DNA of 64,000 bases from CAKSHC01 sp045631845 (GTDB lineage: Bacteria > Bacillota > Clostridia > Oscillospirales > UMGS1783). A model generated the notes under the pieces. That model did not search any database, was not told the DNA's origin, and was given only the letters and a program-made list of their open reading frames with translations. The stretch covers positions 4,875 to 68,874 of the forward strand of contig JAZQVM010000045.1 of NCBI GenBank assembly GCA_045631845.1, read 5' to 3'. Position 1 is the first letter of the stretch. Each line of letters starts with the position of its first letter. A program made the position numbers and the translations under genes. This document shows, in pieces, positions 42,132 through 50,515 of this stretch.

Positions 42132-43247
42132 CTAAATAGTGAATGTTTTTGAAAGGGCATAACAGCCACCGGGCTTCTCGGTTATTATGCCTCTAATCTG
42201 CAATTCTGTCAACAGTAAAATGATATTTGTCAGATCAATTCCCGTTTTTAGCGCCAATTCCGTCATATCCGCATCGCCCGAAATCAACGCGTTAATGATT
42301 GCCTGCATTTGTTCATTTTCCACGGTGGGAGAAGGGGTTTTCGGCTCTGTGACTGTATGGTTGGCGAAGACATATCCATACTCCTCAAGTACATCCATAG
42401 CCGACTCAATCAATTTTGCACCGCTACGGATCAACTGATTGGGTCCTTGGCTTTGGCGGACATCGGCATCACCCGGAATGGCGAAGACATCACGGTTATA
42501 TTGCACAGCCCATTTGACGGTAATCAACGAACCGCTTTGCTGGGGAGATTGGACATGGATCACACCGTTGGACAAACCGGCGATCAGGCGGTTTCTTGCT
42601 TGAAAGTTGGATCCCAGAGGACGGGTTCCCGGTAGAAATTCGCTAATGACACATCCCTTTTCGGCGATTTCCCAGTACAGATCATATTGGGAGTTAGGAT
42701 AGATCACATCAATGCCGCCAGGGAGTACAGCCACCGTTTTACCTTGGCTGTTTAAGGCCGCACGATGGGCACAGGCATCGACGCCGTCGGACATACCGCC
42801 GATGATCGTACAACCGATTTCAGACAAATCGGTCACGATATGTTCGGTCATACGACGGCCGTAGACGGTCATACCGCGAGTACCGGCTACAGCAATCTGC
42901 AACAGAGAGTCCTTCCAGACGGGATTACCCATACAGAACAGCATAACGGGGGGATCGGGCATAGTTTTGCAATTGGGTGGATAATCCTCATCCCAATAAG
43001 TCAGGATACGGACATCGTTCTTTTCGCAATGGTACAGGGTTGGCTCAATGATGGTTAGCGTATGGTTCGATATAAGTTTTTGGATTGTATCGGGCATTAA
43101 CAAGCCGCATTGACGCAATTGCGTTTCGGTAGCGAAAAAGACAGCCTCCGCTGAGCCGAAATATTCAATAAGCGGTAAGGTATTCCGATTGGCGGGCGTC
43201 ATTAATTGAACCAGCCAAACAAGATAAGCTAAGGAGTTTTGTTCCAT
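42132..43247 (-). CDS. dprA: DNA-processing protein DprA
   Basis: Loads RecA on incoming single-stranded DNA during transformation. About 371 residues from ATG 43247, which overlaps the upstream stop as TAATG. The Rossmann-like domain has VAGTRGMTVYGRRM, GGMSDGVDACAHRAAL, and FQARNRLIAGLSNG. A C-terminal winged-helix domain (about residues 300-370) follows. Its presence near topA is a common arrangement and does not prove natural competence. Confidence 0.95.
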   Translation of the reverse strand: MEQNSLAYLVWLVQLMTPANRNTLPLIEYFGSAEAVFFATETQLRQCGLLMPDTIQKLISNHTLTIIEPTLYHCEKNDVRILTYWDEDYPPNCKTMPDPPVMLFCMGNPVWKDSLLQIAVAGTRGMTVYGRRMTEHIVTDLSEIGCTIIGGMSDGVDACAHRAALNSQGKTVAVLPGGIDVIYPNSQYDLYWEIAEKGCVISEFLPGTRPLGSNFQARNRLIAGLSNGVIHVQSPQQSGSLITVKWAVQYNRDVFAIPGDADVRQSQGPNQLIRSGAKLIESAMDVLEEYGYVFANHTVTEPKTPSPTVENEQMQAIINALISGDADMTELALKTGIDLTNIILLLTELQIRGIITEKPGGCYALSKTFTI

Positions 43248-44020
43248 TATTTTGACATCTCCCACATAAATATAGAGGCAGCAACCGAAGCATTCAACGA
43301 TTCGGTATCTTCCTGCATGGGGATATATATTTGATGTTCACAACAATCAACGGCTTGTTGAGACAGACCGTTACCTTCATTTCCGATCCATACGGCACAG
43401 GTGTCATTCAAGCAGTACTCGGATATATCCCGAGCATTTTTACCGACCACAGCGGCATAGGATGGGATATGGTTTTGTTTTAAATATTCGGATACCTCTG
43501 AAGCGGATTGGCATATCTGAAAGGGCACACGGAAAGCGGCACCCATACTGCCGCGCAGAACCTTAATGGAATAGATATCGCAACCGCCAATAAAGAACAC
43601 GCCGTCGATTCCGAATGCGGCGGCAGAGCGCAGTACAGCACCGGCATTACCGGGGTTTTGGAGGTTTTCGCAGACCATATATTTGCCTTGTTTTTTCATC
43701 TCGATAACCCTATCGGGGATGCGACAGACGGCCAAAATGCTTTGGGGGGTATCCATAGCACTGGCACGCTCTATGGCGGCAGTCGGTGCGCTATACACCG
43801 GAACATGGCGGGATTCCAGCAAATCAATCAAATCAACAATCTGTGCCGATCGGGATTGATCGACGAGGGCAGACACGATATCAATACCAGCCGATAACAC
43901 CTCCCGTAGCAACACATCGCCCTCGACCGTAAAGACACGGTCACGGGTACGGATTTTAGCGCGGGATAAGGAGTTATAATATTTGATTGTAGGGTTAACC
44001 GGACTGGATATGTAAATCAT
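43247..44020 (-). CDS. TrmH/SpoU-family RNA 2'-O-methyltransferase
   Basis: SAM-dependent rRNA or tRNA ribose methyltransferase of about 257 residues. The N-terminal L30e-like substrate-binding domain (residues 1-95) is followed by the SPOUT knot. Its motifs are NPGNAGAVLRSAAAFG (motif 1), WIGNEGNGLS (motif 2) and DTESLNASVAASIFMWEM (motif 3). ATG 44020 has GGGGG 8 bases upstream; the frame opens at 44026. Target nucleotide unknown. It leads the dprA-topA-trmFO-plsX unit. Confidence 0.9.
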   Translation of the reverse strand: MIYISSPVNPTIKYYNSLSRAKIRTRDRVFTVEGDVLLREVLSAGIDIVSALVDQSRSAQIVDLIDLLESRHVPVYSAPTAAIERASAMDTPQSILAVCRIPDRVIEMKKQGKYMVCENLQNPGNAGAVLRSAAAFGIDGVFFIGGCDIYSIKVLRGSMGAAFRVPFQICQSASEVSEYLKQNHIPSYAAVVGKNARDISEYCLNDTCAVWIGNEGNGLSQQAVDCCEHQIYIPMQEDTESLNASVAASIFMWEMSK

Positions 44021-44043
44021 GCGCAAAGCCCCCTTTTTTCTTT

Positions 44044-44071
44044 ATTATATACGCAACTGAAAAAAATGCAA
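44044..44071 (-). promoter_or_regulatory. Candidate promoter of the RNA methyltransferase-dprA-topA operon
   Basis: TATAAT (44044-44049, minus strand) is a perfect -10 box. The -35 candidate TTGCAT (44066-44071) at 16 bases is weak. Confidence 0.45.
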
Positions 44072-44099
44072 ATTTTTTTTATAAACTTTTCACATGTTT

Positions 44100-44129
44100 T
44101 TCACATACAGACCATAGTGTTATCATAAT
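44100..44129 (+). promoter_or_regulatory. Sigma-A promoter of htrA
   Basis: TTCACA (44100-44105), an 18-base spacer and CATAAT (44124-44129), each 5 of 6 to consensus. Leader of about 35 bases with AAGGAGA before ATG 44172. Confidence 0.65.
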
Positions 44130-44171
44130 CATCGTGCATAATATAGATATTACGACAAGGAGAAAACAATT

Positions 44172-45386
44172 ATGGAAGACAATAATAATCTTTTTCAGTC
44201 ACAGCCGATAGATCCCATTGTTTCGGTTGAACCGATCGATGAACCGCAATCCAAGAAAGGCGGCTCGGCCAAGGCGCCGATTGCCTTAGTTTTGATTATT
44301 TCCTTGCTCGCCTCTACCTTGTTGGGGCTTGGTGGCGGTGTATGCGGCTATTATTTTATGCATATGCGCCAAAATCCGAGCAAACCGTCAGAGGGACAGA
44401 GCGGTAATATTGTCATGAACTCGACGCCGATTGAATTATCGGAGGAGTCTTACAGTCGTGCTGCTGTTGTGCAGAAGGTTTACAGCAGTGTGGTTGAGAT
44501 TACAACATCCTCCGTTAACACCTCCATGTTCATGCCGCAGCAGGTGCTCAGCGGTGCGGGAAGCGGCGTTATCATCACGACCGACGGCTACATTGTGACC
44601 AATCATCATGTAGTTGACGGGGCGTCAGCCATTGAGGTGGCCTTAGCCAACGGCGAGACACATCAGGCACAGCTGGTTGCTTCTGACGCGCAGACCGACT
44701 TGGCGGTTATTAAGATTGAAGCGAGCGATCTGAATGCCGCTACTTTTGGTGATTCTTCGCAATTGGTAGTTGGGCAAACGGTATTGGCCATCGGCAATCC
44801 GCTCGGTTCGCTTGGCGGAACGGTAACCGAAGGCATTATCAGCGCCTTAGATCGGGAGATCACGATTGAGAAGGAGTCGATGACGCTGTTGCAAATCAGT
44901 GCGGCGGTTAATCCCGGCAACTCGGGCGGCGGTTTATTTGATGAGCAAGGCAACCTGATTGGCATTGTTAATGCAAAGGTCAGCACCGATTCGAGCGGTG
45001 ATCCGATCGAAGGGTTGGGGTTTGCCATTCCGGCTAATCTGGCCAGAGAAGTTTCGGGCGAGCTGATGGATCACGGCTATGTCAGCGGGCGTGTGGCTCT
45101 TGGGGTTACCTTGATTCACATTGCCGATGAACGCACGGCTATGATGTATCGGGTATCCAAGACCGGTATTTATATTCTGCAGGTAGAAAATAATTCCAAT
45201 GCCTCCAACGCCGGTCTGCGTTCAGGGGACTATCTGGTAAGCATCAACGATACTCAAATCACCTCCACCAAAGATGTAGAGAATATACTGGAAGGTATCT
45301 CCCCCGGCGACACACTGCGCATCACCATTGAACGGGGCGGACAGGAAAAGACCGTAGAGGTCTTTATGGCAGAATCCACCAACTGA
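44172..45386 (+). CDS. htrA: HtrA/DegP-like membrane-anchored serine protease
   Basis: Envelope quality-control protease of 404 residues. A cytoplasmic N terminus (about 35 residues) precedes one membrane helix (about 36-60), placing the S1C protease domain outside. The catalytic triad is H146 (TNHHVVDG), D176 (QTDLAVIKI) and S251 (NPGNSGGGL). One PDZ domain is C-terminal (about residues 305-395). It is followed by a two-component system on the same strand, recalling htrA near walRK in Firmicutes. Confidence 0.95.
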   Translation: MEDNNNLFQSQPIDPIVSVEPIDEPQSKKGGSAKAPIALVLIISLLASTLLGLGGGVCGYYFMHMRQNPSKPSEGQSGNIVMNSTPIELSEESYSRAAVVQKVYSSVVEITTSSVNTSMFMPQQVLSGAGSGVIITTDGYIVTNHHVVDGASAIEVALANGETHQAQLVASDAQTDLAVIKIEASDLNAATFGDSSQLVVGQTVLAIGNPLGSLGGTVTEGIISALDREITIEKESMTLLQISAAVNPGNSGGGLFDEQGNLIGIVNAKVSTDSSGDPIEGLGFAIPANLAREVSGELMDHGYVSGRVALGVTLIHIADERTAMMYRVSKTGIYILQVENNSNASNAGLRSGDYLVSINDTQITSTKDVENILEGISPGDTLRITIERGGQEKTVEVFMAESTN

Positions 45387-45390
45387 TAAA

Positions 45391-45426
45391 AACAAGCCTT
45401 TGCCCTTATTGGGGCAAGGGCTTGTT
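45391..45426 (+). terminator. Stem-loop after htrA
   Basis: AACAAGCC (45391-45398) pairs with GGCTTGTT (45419-45426), with an inner TTGCCC/GGGCAA stem offset by a bulge. The following CCCTATT is a poor U-tract, so termination may be partial. Confidence 0.6.
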
Positions 45427-45431
45427 CCCTA

Positions 45432-45460
45432 TTGCGAAAAAAAACTTTTTCATTTATAAT
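45432..45460 (+). promoter_or_regulatory. Sigma-A promoter of the two-component system
   Basis: TTGCGA (45432-45437), a 17-base spacer and TATAAT (45455-45460). The start site would fall close to the AGGAGGG site, giving a very short leader. Confidence 0.65.
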
Positions 45461-45479
45461 AGCATCAGGAGGGAAAACC

Positions 45480-46148
45480 ATGTATAAACTTTTGATTGTT
45501 GACGATGAAGAAAATATCCGTAAATTAATACATAAATATGCTGAATATGACGGGCATGAAGTGAGTGAAGCAGAAAACGGCATGCAAGCCGTGGAGCTGG
45601 TGCGAAAAAACGATTTTGATCTGATTGTTATGGATGTCATGATGCCGGAATTGGACGGATTTTCGGCCGCTGCCGAGATTCGTAAAATGAAAGATACCCC
45701 CATTATTATGCTTTCGGCACGAGGTGAGGAGTATGATCGCATCCACGGTTTCATGGCCGGCATTGACGACTATGTAGTCAAGCCCTTTTCTCCAAAAGAA
45801 CTGATGCTTCGCATCCACGCTATTTTATCCCGTCGGGTACGAAATACCGACCGTACTGACATCTTTAAAGCCGAAGGATTAATGATTGATTTTACCAGCC
45901 GCATTGTGACCGTTGACGGAGAACGAGCCAATCTGTCCCCTAAGGAATATGAACTGCTGTTTTACATGGTGCGCAATCGCAACATTGCCCTATACCGTGA
46001 AAAACTGTTAAGCGAAGTTTGGGGGTATGACTTTTTCGGAGATGATCGCACGCTGGATACTCACATCAAATTATTACGAAAAAGTTTAGGGGCATACAGC
46101 AAATTTATTGTGACACTAAGGGGGATAGGTTATCGTTTTGAAACATAA
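45480..46148 (+). CDS. OmpR/PhoB-family response regulator
   Basis: Two-component DNA-binding regulator of 222 residues. The receiver domain has VDDEEN, the phosphorylation site D52 in VMDVMMPELDG, and K in VVKPFSPKEL. The C-terminal winged helix has LSPKEYELLFYMVRNRN and ends GIGYRFET. ATG 45480 follows AGGAGGG; the frame opens at 45432 inside the promoter. It overlaps the kinase gene, so the two are translationally coupled. Confidence 0.94.
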   Translation: MYKLLIVDDEENIRKLIHKYAEYDGHEVSEAENGMQAVELVRKNDFDLIVMDVMMPELDGFSAAAEIRKMKDTPIIMLSARGEEYDRIHGFMAGIDDYVVKPFSPKELMLRIHAILSRRVRNTDRTDIFKAEGLMIDFTSRIVTVDGERANLSPKEYELLFYMVRNRNIALYREKLLSEVWGYDFFGDDRTLDTHIKLLRKSLGAYSKFIVTLRGIGYRFET

Positions 46149-47604
46149 ACAAAACCGCATGGGGATTCGTTCCAAACTTTTTGCCTGCTTTGCCCTCTTT
46201 GTTGCTCTTACTTTAGCATTATTATGGGTTTTGCAGGTTGTTTTTCTGGATGACTTTTACCGATTGATTAAAACGAATCTGATCAAAAAGACGGCTACTG
46301 TTATTTCCCACAATCTGGACAAGCCCTCGGATGAACTGCAAACATTGGTGACCCGCATATCGCAAGACGGCGAACTGTGCATTGTTGTGTATGACCTCAA
46401 TGACAACGGCGCCTATCTGGCCGATTCCGATGTATTGGTCGGATGTTTTGTCCACAAACTCATGCCCTATGATCGGTATCATATGTGCATGGACGCCCTG
46501 TACGCCGGCGGAGAATCTTTGGAATTTTTTGAGGGTGACATGTTCCGAAATCCCGACTATAATAACGATCATTTTCAGGGGGATGTCCCTAAAAATGACC
46601 CCGGGATGTATGACAGTTTGATGTATATTCGCGTCAAAGAAAATACCATTGGACACACCGTTGCCATCATGATCAACGGCACCATTGTACCGGTTGATGC
46701 TACGGCGCAAACCTTAATCAATCAAATGATGATTATTACCATCATTCTGTTGTTATTAGCAGGGGCTTTTGCCTGGATTTTATCGCGCTTAATTGCCAAG
46801 CCCATTTCCAAACTCAATGACAGCGCCAAGGCCTTGGCTACCGCTAATTATAACGTTTCCTTCCAAGCCGATGGCTACCGAGAGATTGAGGAGTTGTCCG
46901 ATTCTCTTACCATTGCCGCACAGGAACTCAATAAAGTTGATGAATATCGACGTGAATTACTGGCCAATGTATCCCATGATATGCGCACGCCACTTACTTT
47001 GATTTCGGGCTACGGCGAGGTCATGCGGGACATTCCCAGTGAAAACAATGCCGAAAATTTGGATATTATTATTTCCGAAGCCAAGCGGCTTACCGCGTTG
47101 GTCAATGATATGATTGAACAAACCCAATATACCGACGGCATCATCCATTTAGATCGAAAATCGGTTAATCTTTCCTTCTGTATGCAGGAAATTGCCCTGC
47201 GCTATCGTAAATTTACCGAAAATAACGGCATTATCATCCATACTGATATTGCCGATGCCATCTATGTGAATGCCGATCCCCTCAAGCTTACGCAGGCCAT
47301 TTACAACCTACTCAACAATGCCCTGAATTATACCGACAAGCACATCTACATTACACTTAAGAGTATTGAGCATCGGGCTTATGTAGAGATACGGGATACC
47401 GGCGAAGGCATTGAAGCGGATAAGATCCCCCACATCTGGAACCGTTACTATAAAATAGACAAGCAACATCGCCGTGCCGCGCACGGGTCGGGGCTTGGAT
47501 TATCCATTGTAAAGCATATTCTGGAGTTGCACGGTGCCGAGTACGGCGTTACCAGTCAGGTCGGCGAAGGCAGTACCTTCTGGTTCTCTTTACCCGAGGA
47601 ATAA
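46138..47604 (+). CDS. Two-component sensor histidine kinase
   Basis: Membrane sensor kinase of 488 residues with a TTG start inside the regulator's end. ATG 46159 is possible but has no ribosome binding site. Helix 1 (about 14-35) and helix 2 (about 193-216) bracket an extracellular domain of about 160 residues. HAMP follows, then the phospho-acceptor H280 in ANVSHDMRTPLTL. The ATPase domain has NLLNNALNYTD, DTGEGIEADKIPHIW and GSGLGLSIVKHIL. The ligand is unknown; the htrA neighbour suggests envelope stress. Confidence 0.93.
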   Translation: MKHKQNRMGIRSKLFACFALFVALTLALLWVLQVVFLDDFYRLIKTNLIKKTATVISHNLDKPSDELQTLVTRISQDGELCIVVYDLNDNGAYLADSDVLVGCFVHKLMPYDRYHMCMDALYAGGESLEFFEGDMFRNPDYNNDHFQGDVPKNDPGMYDSLMYIRVKENTIGHTVAIMINGTIVPVDATAQTLINQMMIITIILLLLAGAFAWILSRLIAKPISKLNDSAKALATANYNVSFQADGYREIEELSDSLTIAAQELNKVDEYRRELLANVSHDMRTPLTLISGYGEVMRDIPSENNAENLDIIISEAKRLTALVNDMIEQTQYTDGIIHLDRKSVNLSFCMQEIALRYRKFTENNGIIIHTDIADAIYVNADPLKLTQAIYNLLNNALNYTDKHIYITLKSIEHRAYVEIRDTGEGIEADKIPHIWNRYYKIDKQHRRAAHGSGLGLSIVKHILELHGAEYGVTSQVGEGSTFWFSLPEE

Positions 47605-48108
47605 TCGCACCGACACAACGGAGAAAATAAAGGCCGCCAGATCAGCAACCAGCCCACAGGTTAGGGCGTGTGGTAATTTCCCCACCCCTGCCGCACCGCT
47701 ATACAAAGCATAGGTATAGAAGGTAGTTTCTGAAGATGCCGCCAACACGCTTGCCATACGCCCGACGGCACTATCCGCGCCGTACACGCTTAGATACTCC
47801 GATAATTGCGCAATACTTCCTGAGCCGGAAATGGGGCGCAGAATGGCCAAAGGCACCAGTTCCGGCGGAATTCCAATCGCATGACAGACGGGTGAAAGAA
47901 GCCGAGTCAAGCCATCTACGGCACCGGAGCCGCGAAACATATTCAGTGCCGTTACCATCAACAGCAAGGTGGACGCAACGCCTAAAATAGCTGAAATTCC
48001 CTCTTTCGCGCCCTCCGTAAAGGCATCCATGATATTCACTTTTTTTATACAGCCAAGCACTAAGATACCCAAGATAATAATGGGAATGAGATAGGATATA
48101 ATTTTCAT
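47590..48108 (-). CDS. spmB: Spore maturation protein B
   Basis: A 172-residue membrane protein of the nucleoside-recognition (Gate) domain family, needed with SpmA for proper spore core dehydration in Bacillus. It has several hydrophobic helices and the conserved ILRPISGSGSIAQLSEYL segment. It starts within the spmA end (ATGA overlap). Its 3' end overlaps the convergent histidine kinase gene by 15 bases. Confidence 0.92.
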   Translation of the reverse strand: MKIISYLIPIIILGILVLGCIKKVNIMDAFTEGAKEGISAILGVASTLLLMVTALNMFRGSGAVDGLTRLLSPVCHAIGIPPELVPLAILRPISGSGSIAQLSEYLSVYGADSAVGRMASVLAASSETTFYTYALYSGAAGVGKLPHALTCGLVADLAAFIFSVVSVRLFLG

Positions 48109-48668
48109 TTTCTGTTTAATGCCTTAATCATTACGATACCAATGATGGCGGAAGCAAACGATGTAACCCAGACGGGAATCAAAATATCGGCCGGCATGGC
48201 CGATCCTGCCGAGGCCCGCATGCTGATAATGGTGGTGGGGATTAGCTGAATGGAAGCCCCGTTAAGCACACAAAATACGGCCATAGCTGAAGTGGCTTTT
48301 CCTGCCGAACGCTTCCCCATACGGCGCATAGCGGCAAGACCGGCGGGGGTTGCCGCATTGCCGATACCGATCATATTGGATACGATATTGGTTGTTATGT
48401 GACCAAGCGTTTCCTCGTCGGATTCTTTGGGAAATAAGACACGTGTAATGGGCCGCAACCATTTGGATAGAATGGTTAACAATCCCGCTTGCCTTGCGAT
48501 ACGGAACAAACCGCTCCAAAAAGCCATAGTACCGGCCAATCCCAAGCAAAGAGATACGGCATCTTGTGCACCGCTCAACGTTGCGGATAATAAGGCATCG
48601 CCGTTGCCGGTAATTACAGAAACGGCAACCGAAATCAACATAAGAGCCAGCACAATATAGATCAACAC
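48105..48668 (-). CDS. spmA: Spore maturation protein A
   Basis: A 187-residue membrane protein, partner of SpmB. It has the family segment NMIGIGNAATPAGLAAMRRM and repeated hydrophobic helices. The start is GTG 48668, with GGAGGAATAG upstream. It is divergent from abrB; the shared 83-base gap holds the abrB promoter, and I could not assign a sporulation-sigma promoter for spmA in it. Confidence 0.93.
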   Translation of the reverse strand: MLIYIVLALMLISVAVSVITGNGDALLSATLSGAQDAVSLCLGLAGTMAFWSGLFRIARQAGLLTILSKWLRPITRVLFPKESDEETLGHITTNIVSNMIGIGNAATPAGLAAMRRMGKRSAGKATSAMAVFCVLNGASIQLIPTTIISMRASAGSAMPADILIPVWVTSFASAIIGIVMIKALNRK

Positions 48669-48698
48669 GCCTATTCCTCCAAAAAGTGTAATTTGCTA

Positions 48699-48718
48699 TT
48701 GACGAAATTTGTCGTAAT
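48699..48718. promoter_or_regulatory. Paired Spo0A-box-like sites over the abrB promoter
   Basis: Plus strand TTTGTCGTAAT (48708-48718) differs from the 0A box TTTGTCRAA at one position. On the minus strand TTCGTCAA (48699-48706) differs at one. One covers the -35 and the other fills the spacer, which suits repression. Confidence 0.4.
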
Positions 48719-48728
48719 GTGTTACATT
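48699..48728 (+). promoter_or_regulatory. Sigma-A promoter of abrB-like gene
   Basis: TTGACG (48699-48704), an 18-base spacer and TACATT (48723-48728). It is overlapped by Spo0A-box-like sequences and a palindrome, described separately. Confidence 0.6.
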
Positions 48729-48729
48729 A
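48715..48729. promoter_or_regulatory. Palindrome over the abrB -10 box
   Basis: TAATGT (48715-48720) and ACATTA (48724-48729) are perfect inverted repeats with 3 bases between. They cover the -10 box; an autoregulatory operator is possible. Confidence 0.4.
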
Positions 48730-48751
48730 TAAACAAAGGAAGGTGGAAATA

Positions 48752-48994
48752 ATGAAAGCAACCGGCATTGTCAGACAGGTCGATGATCTCGGCCGTATCG
48801 TATTGCCTATTGAATTACGCAGAAAGATGGATATTAATATTAAAGATCCCCTTGAAATTTATGTAGACAACGATACAATCATTCTCAAAAAATACCAAGC
48901 AGGATGCGTATTTTGCGGTAACGCCCAGGTGATCAATTATAAAGGAAAAAATATTTGTCCTGAATGCATCAAAGAAATGTTTGAACAGATATAA
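48752..48994 (+). CDS. abrB: AbrB/SpoVT-family transition-state regulator with zinc ribbon
   Basis: An 80-residue DNA-binding protein. The N-terminal swapped-hairpin AbrB domain reads KATGIVRQVDDLGRIVLPIE and continues through RRKMDI. A C-terminal ribbon with CVFCG and CPEC probably binds zinc, as in clostridial AbrB-like proteins. ATG 48752 has AAGGTGG upstream. Such regulators hold back sporulation and stationary-phase genes. The promoter carries Spo0A-box-like sites. Confidence 0.9.
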   Translation: MKATGIVRQVDDLGRIVLPIELRRKMDINIKDPLEIYVDNDTIILKKYQAGCVFCGNAQVINYKGKNICPECIKEMFEQI

Positions 48995-48998
48995 AAAC

Positions 48999-49023
48999 AG
49001 CCGGAAAACGATGTTTTCCGGCT
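48999..49023. terminator. Bidirectional terminator between abrB and the flavin reductase gene
   Basis: AGCCGGAAAAC (48999-49009) pairs with GTTTTCCGGCT (49013-49023). ATTTTTA follows on the plus strand and TTTTTAT on the minus strand, so it can serve both convergent genes. Confidence 0.9.
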
Positions 49024-49027
49024 ATTT

Positions 49028-49585
49028 TTATAATGATAATCCATCATGAAAGGCTTGCCCAATCTTTTCCCCGATTCCCCAATAGGCATGATTCATAGAA
49101 TCATATATGATCGGTTTGAGTTTGACAGGATCAACCTTACCTTTTTCATTTAAGATGCTTTCATCTGCGCTGACATTGACAATTTCTCCAATCAATCGAC
49201 AGGTTTCCTTATCATAGGATTTAACCTTACACTCCAGTGCCATGGGTAATTCTTCAAAAAGCGGGGCATCCACAAATTCGCTTTTCACGGCATGCCAGCC
49301 TGTTTTGTTCATTTTATCGGGATGATCTTGCCCTGACACGATTCCGACATAGTCGCAGGCAATCATTGTCCGTTCCGTGCCCATGCTTACCGTAAAGGCG
49401 TTGCGCTTTACGAGGTTGTCCGCCGTTTTGTGGGTATCATCAATACAGATGGTGATCTCCGTTTCCTCGGTGAGGCCGCCCCATGCGGCATTCATAGCGT
49501 TAGGTGTGCCATCGTCGTTATAGGTGCCGACAATAAAGACCGGCTGGGGATAGAGTTGAGGCTTGGCGCCGAAATTCTTTCGCAT
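49028..49585 (-). CDS. Flavin reductase-like (flavoredoxin) protein
   Basis: A 185-residue FMN-binding split-barrel protein. PQPVFIVGTYNDDGTPNAMN and the following AAWGG segment, together with the TADNLVKRNAFTVSMG motif, match the flavoredoxin/flavin reductase-like group. Cofactor FMN is inferred, and the electron partner is unknown. It stands alone on the minus strand between abrB and the TPR gene. GGAGGG precedes the start. Confidence 0.88.
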   Translation of the reverse strand: MRKNFGAKPQLYPQPVFIVGTYNDDGTPNAMNAAWGGLTEETEITICIDDTHKTADNLVKRNAFTVSMGTERTMIACDYVGIVSGQDHPDKMNKTGWHAVKSEFVDAPLFEELPMALECKVKSYDKETCRLIGEIVNVSADESILNEKGKVDPVKLKPIIYDSMNHAYWGIGEKIGQAFHDGLSL

Positions 49586-49607
49586 AATTAGCCCTCCTTT
49601 TTACAAC

Positions 49608-49616
49608 AGTATAGCA
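49608..49616 (-). promoter_or_regulatory. Extended -10 promoter of the flavin reductase gene
   Basis: TGCTATACT on the minus strand combines a TGn extension with the -10 TATACT (49608-49613). No clear -35. Confidence 0.45.
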
Positions 49617-49663
49617 AAAGATTCCGAAAAAGAAAAGATATTCTTTGTATTTGCGCTATGATA

Positions 49664-49672
49664 TGATATAAT
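49664..49672 (+). promoter_or_regulatory. Extended -10 promoter of the TPR-DUF4037 pair
   Basis: TGATATAAT combines TGn with a perfect TATAAT (49667-49672). A weak -35 TTGTAT (49645-49650) sits 16 bases upstream. Confidence 0.55.
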
Positions 49673-49693
49673 TTTAACAGAGGTGATACCAAC

Positions 49694-50515
49694 ATGACCA
49701 TACCGCTTTCCCCTGAAGATTATCAAGAGCCGGCCTGCCCGCTCTGCATGGATACCGATAAGAGCGAGCGGATTCCCGTTGCCCGCATTATTCAAAAATT
49801 AGATGAGTATTTCAATCGAAACGATTATTCCTCAGCGCTCGATCATTTAAATTATTGGGTTAAAGAAGCCCTTGCCTTAGGCGATGACGGTGGTCTGCTT
49901 TCGCTCTATAATGAACGCATGGGGCTTTACCGCAAGATCGGAAAGAAGGACGAAGCCATTGCGGATGCAAGAGCGGCACTCCTTTTGCTCGCGCAATTAG
50001 GACATGACGGCGACAAAACGGGAGGTACTACACTTCTCAATGCGGCCACCGTATACAAATCCTTTCAATTGTCCGAGCAGGCGTTGCCGTTATATGAAAG
50101 GGCATTGCAGATCTTTAAGCAGGTACTCTCCCCTACCGATTCGTTATTTGGCGGATTATATAACAATATGGGCTTAGCCTTGGTTGATTTGCGTCAATAT
50201 GATCGGGCGAACGACTACTATGCCAAGGCGTTGGAGATTATGGCGCATGTAGAAAACGGGGCACTTGAACAGGCCATTACCCATTTAAATATGGCCGATG
50301 CCGTTACTGCTCAATACGGTTTAGAATCGGCGGCCGGCATGATTGAGGAACATATAGGAAAAGCGCAGGACTTATTGGAAAATTCCGCCTTGCCTCGCAA
50401 TGGGTATTATGCCTTTGTTGCCGAAAAGTGTGCGCCGACATTCCGCTATTACGGACATTTCTTCTATGCCAGACAACTGGAAGATAGATCAAGGAGCATC
50501 TATGAAAGGGCTTGA
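49694..50515 (+). CDS. Tetratricopeptide repeat protein
   Basis: A cytosolic helical-repeat protein of 273 residues, function unknown. An N-terminal CPLC (C15-C18) motif is followed by TPR-like helix pairs. The clearest repeats are LYNERMGLYRKIGKKDEAI (about residues 70-90), AATVYKSFQLSEQALPLYER (about 115-135) and YNNMGLALVDLRQYDRANDY (about 155-175). AGAGGTGA lies upstream of the ATG. It overlaps the DUF4037 gene by 14 bases, so the two are probably co-expressed and may interact. Confidence 0.85.
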   Translation: MTIPLSPEDYQEPACPLCMDTDKSERIPVARIIQKLDEYFNRNDYSSALDHLNYWVKEALALGDDGGLLSLYNERMGLYRKIGKKDEAIADARAALLLLAQLGHDGDKTGGTTLLNAATVYKSFQLSEQALPLYERALQIFKQVLSPTDSLFGGLYNNMGLALVDLRQYDRANDYYAKALEIMAHVENGALEQAITHLNMADAVTAQYGLESAAGMIEEHIGKAQDLLENSALPRNGYYAFVAEKCAPTFRYYGHFFYARQLEDRSRSIYERA

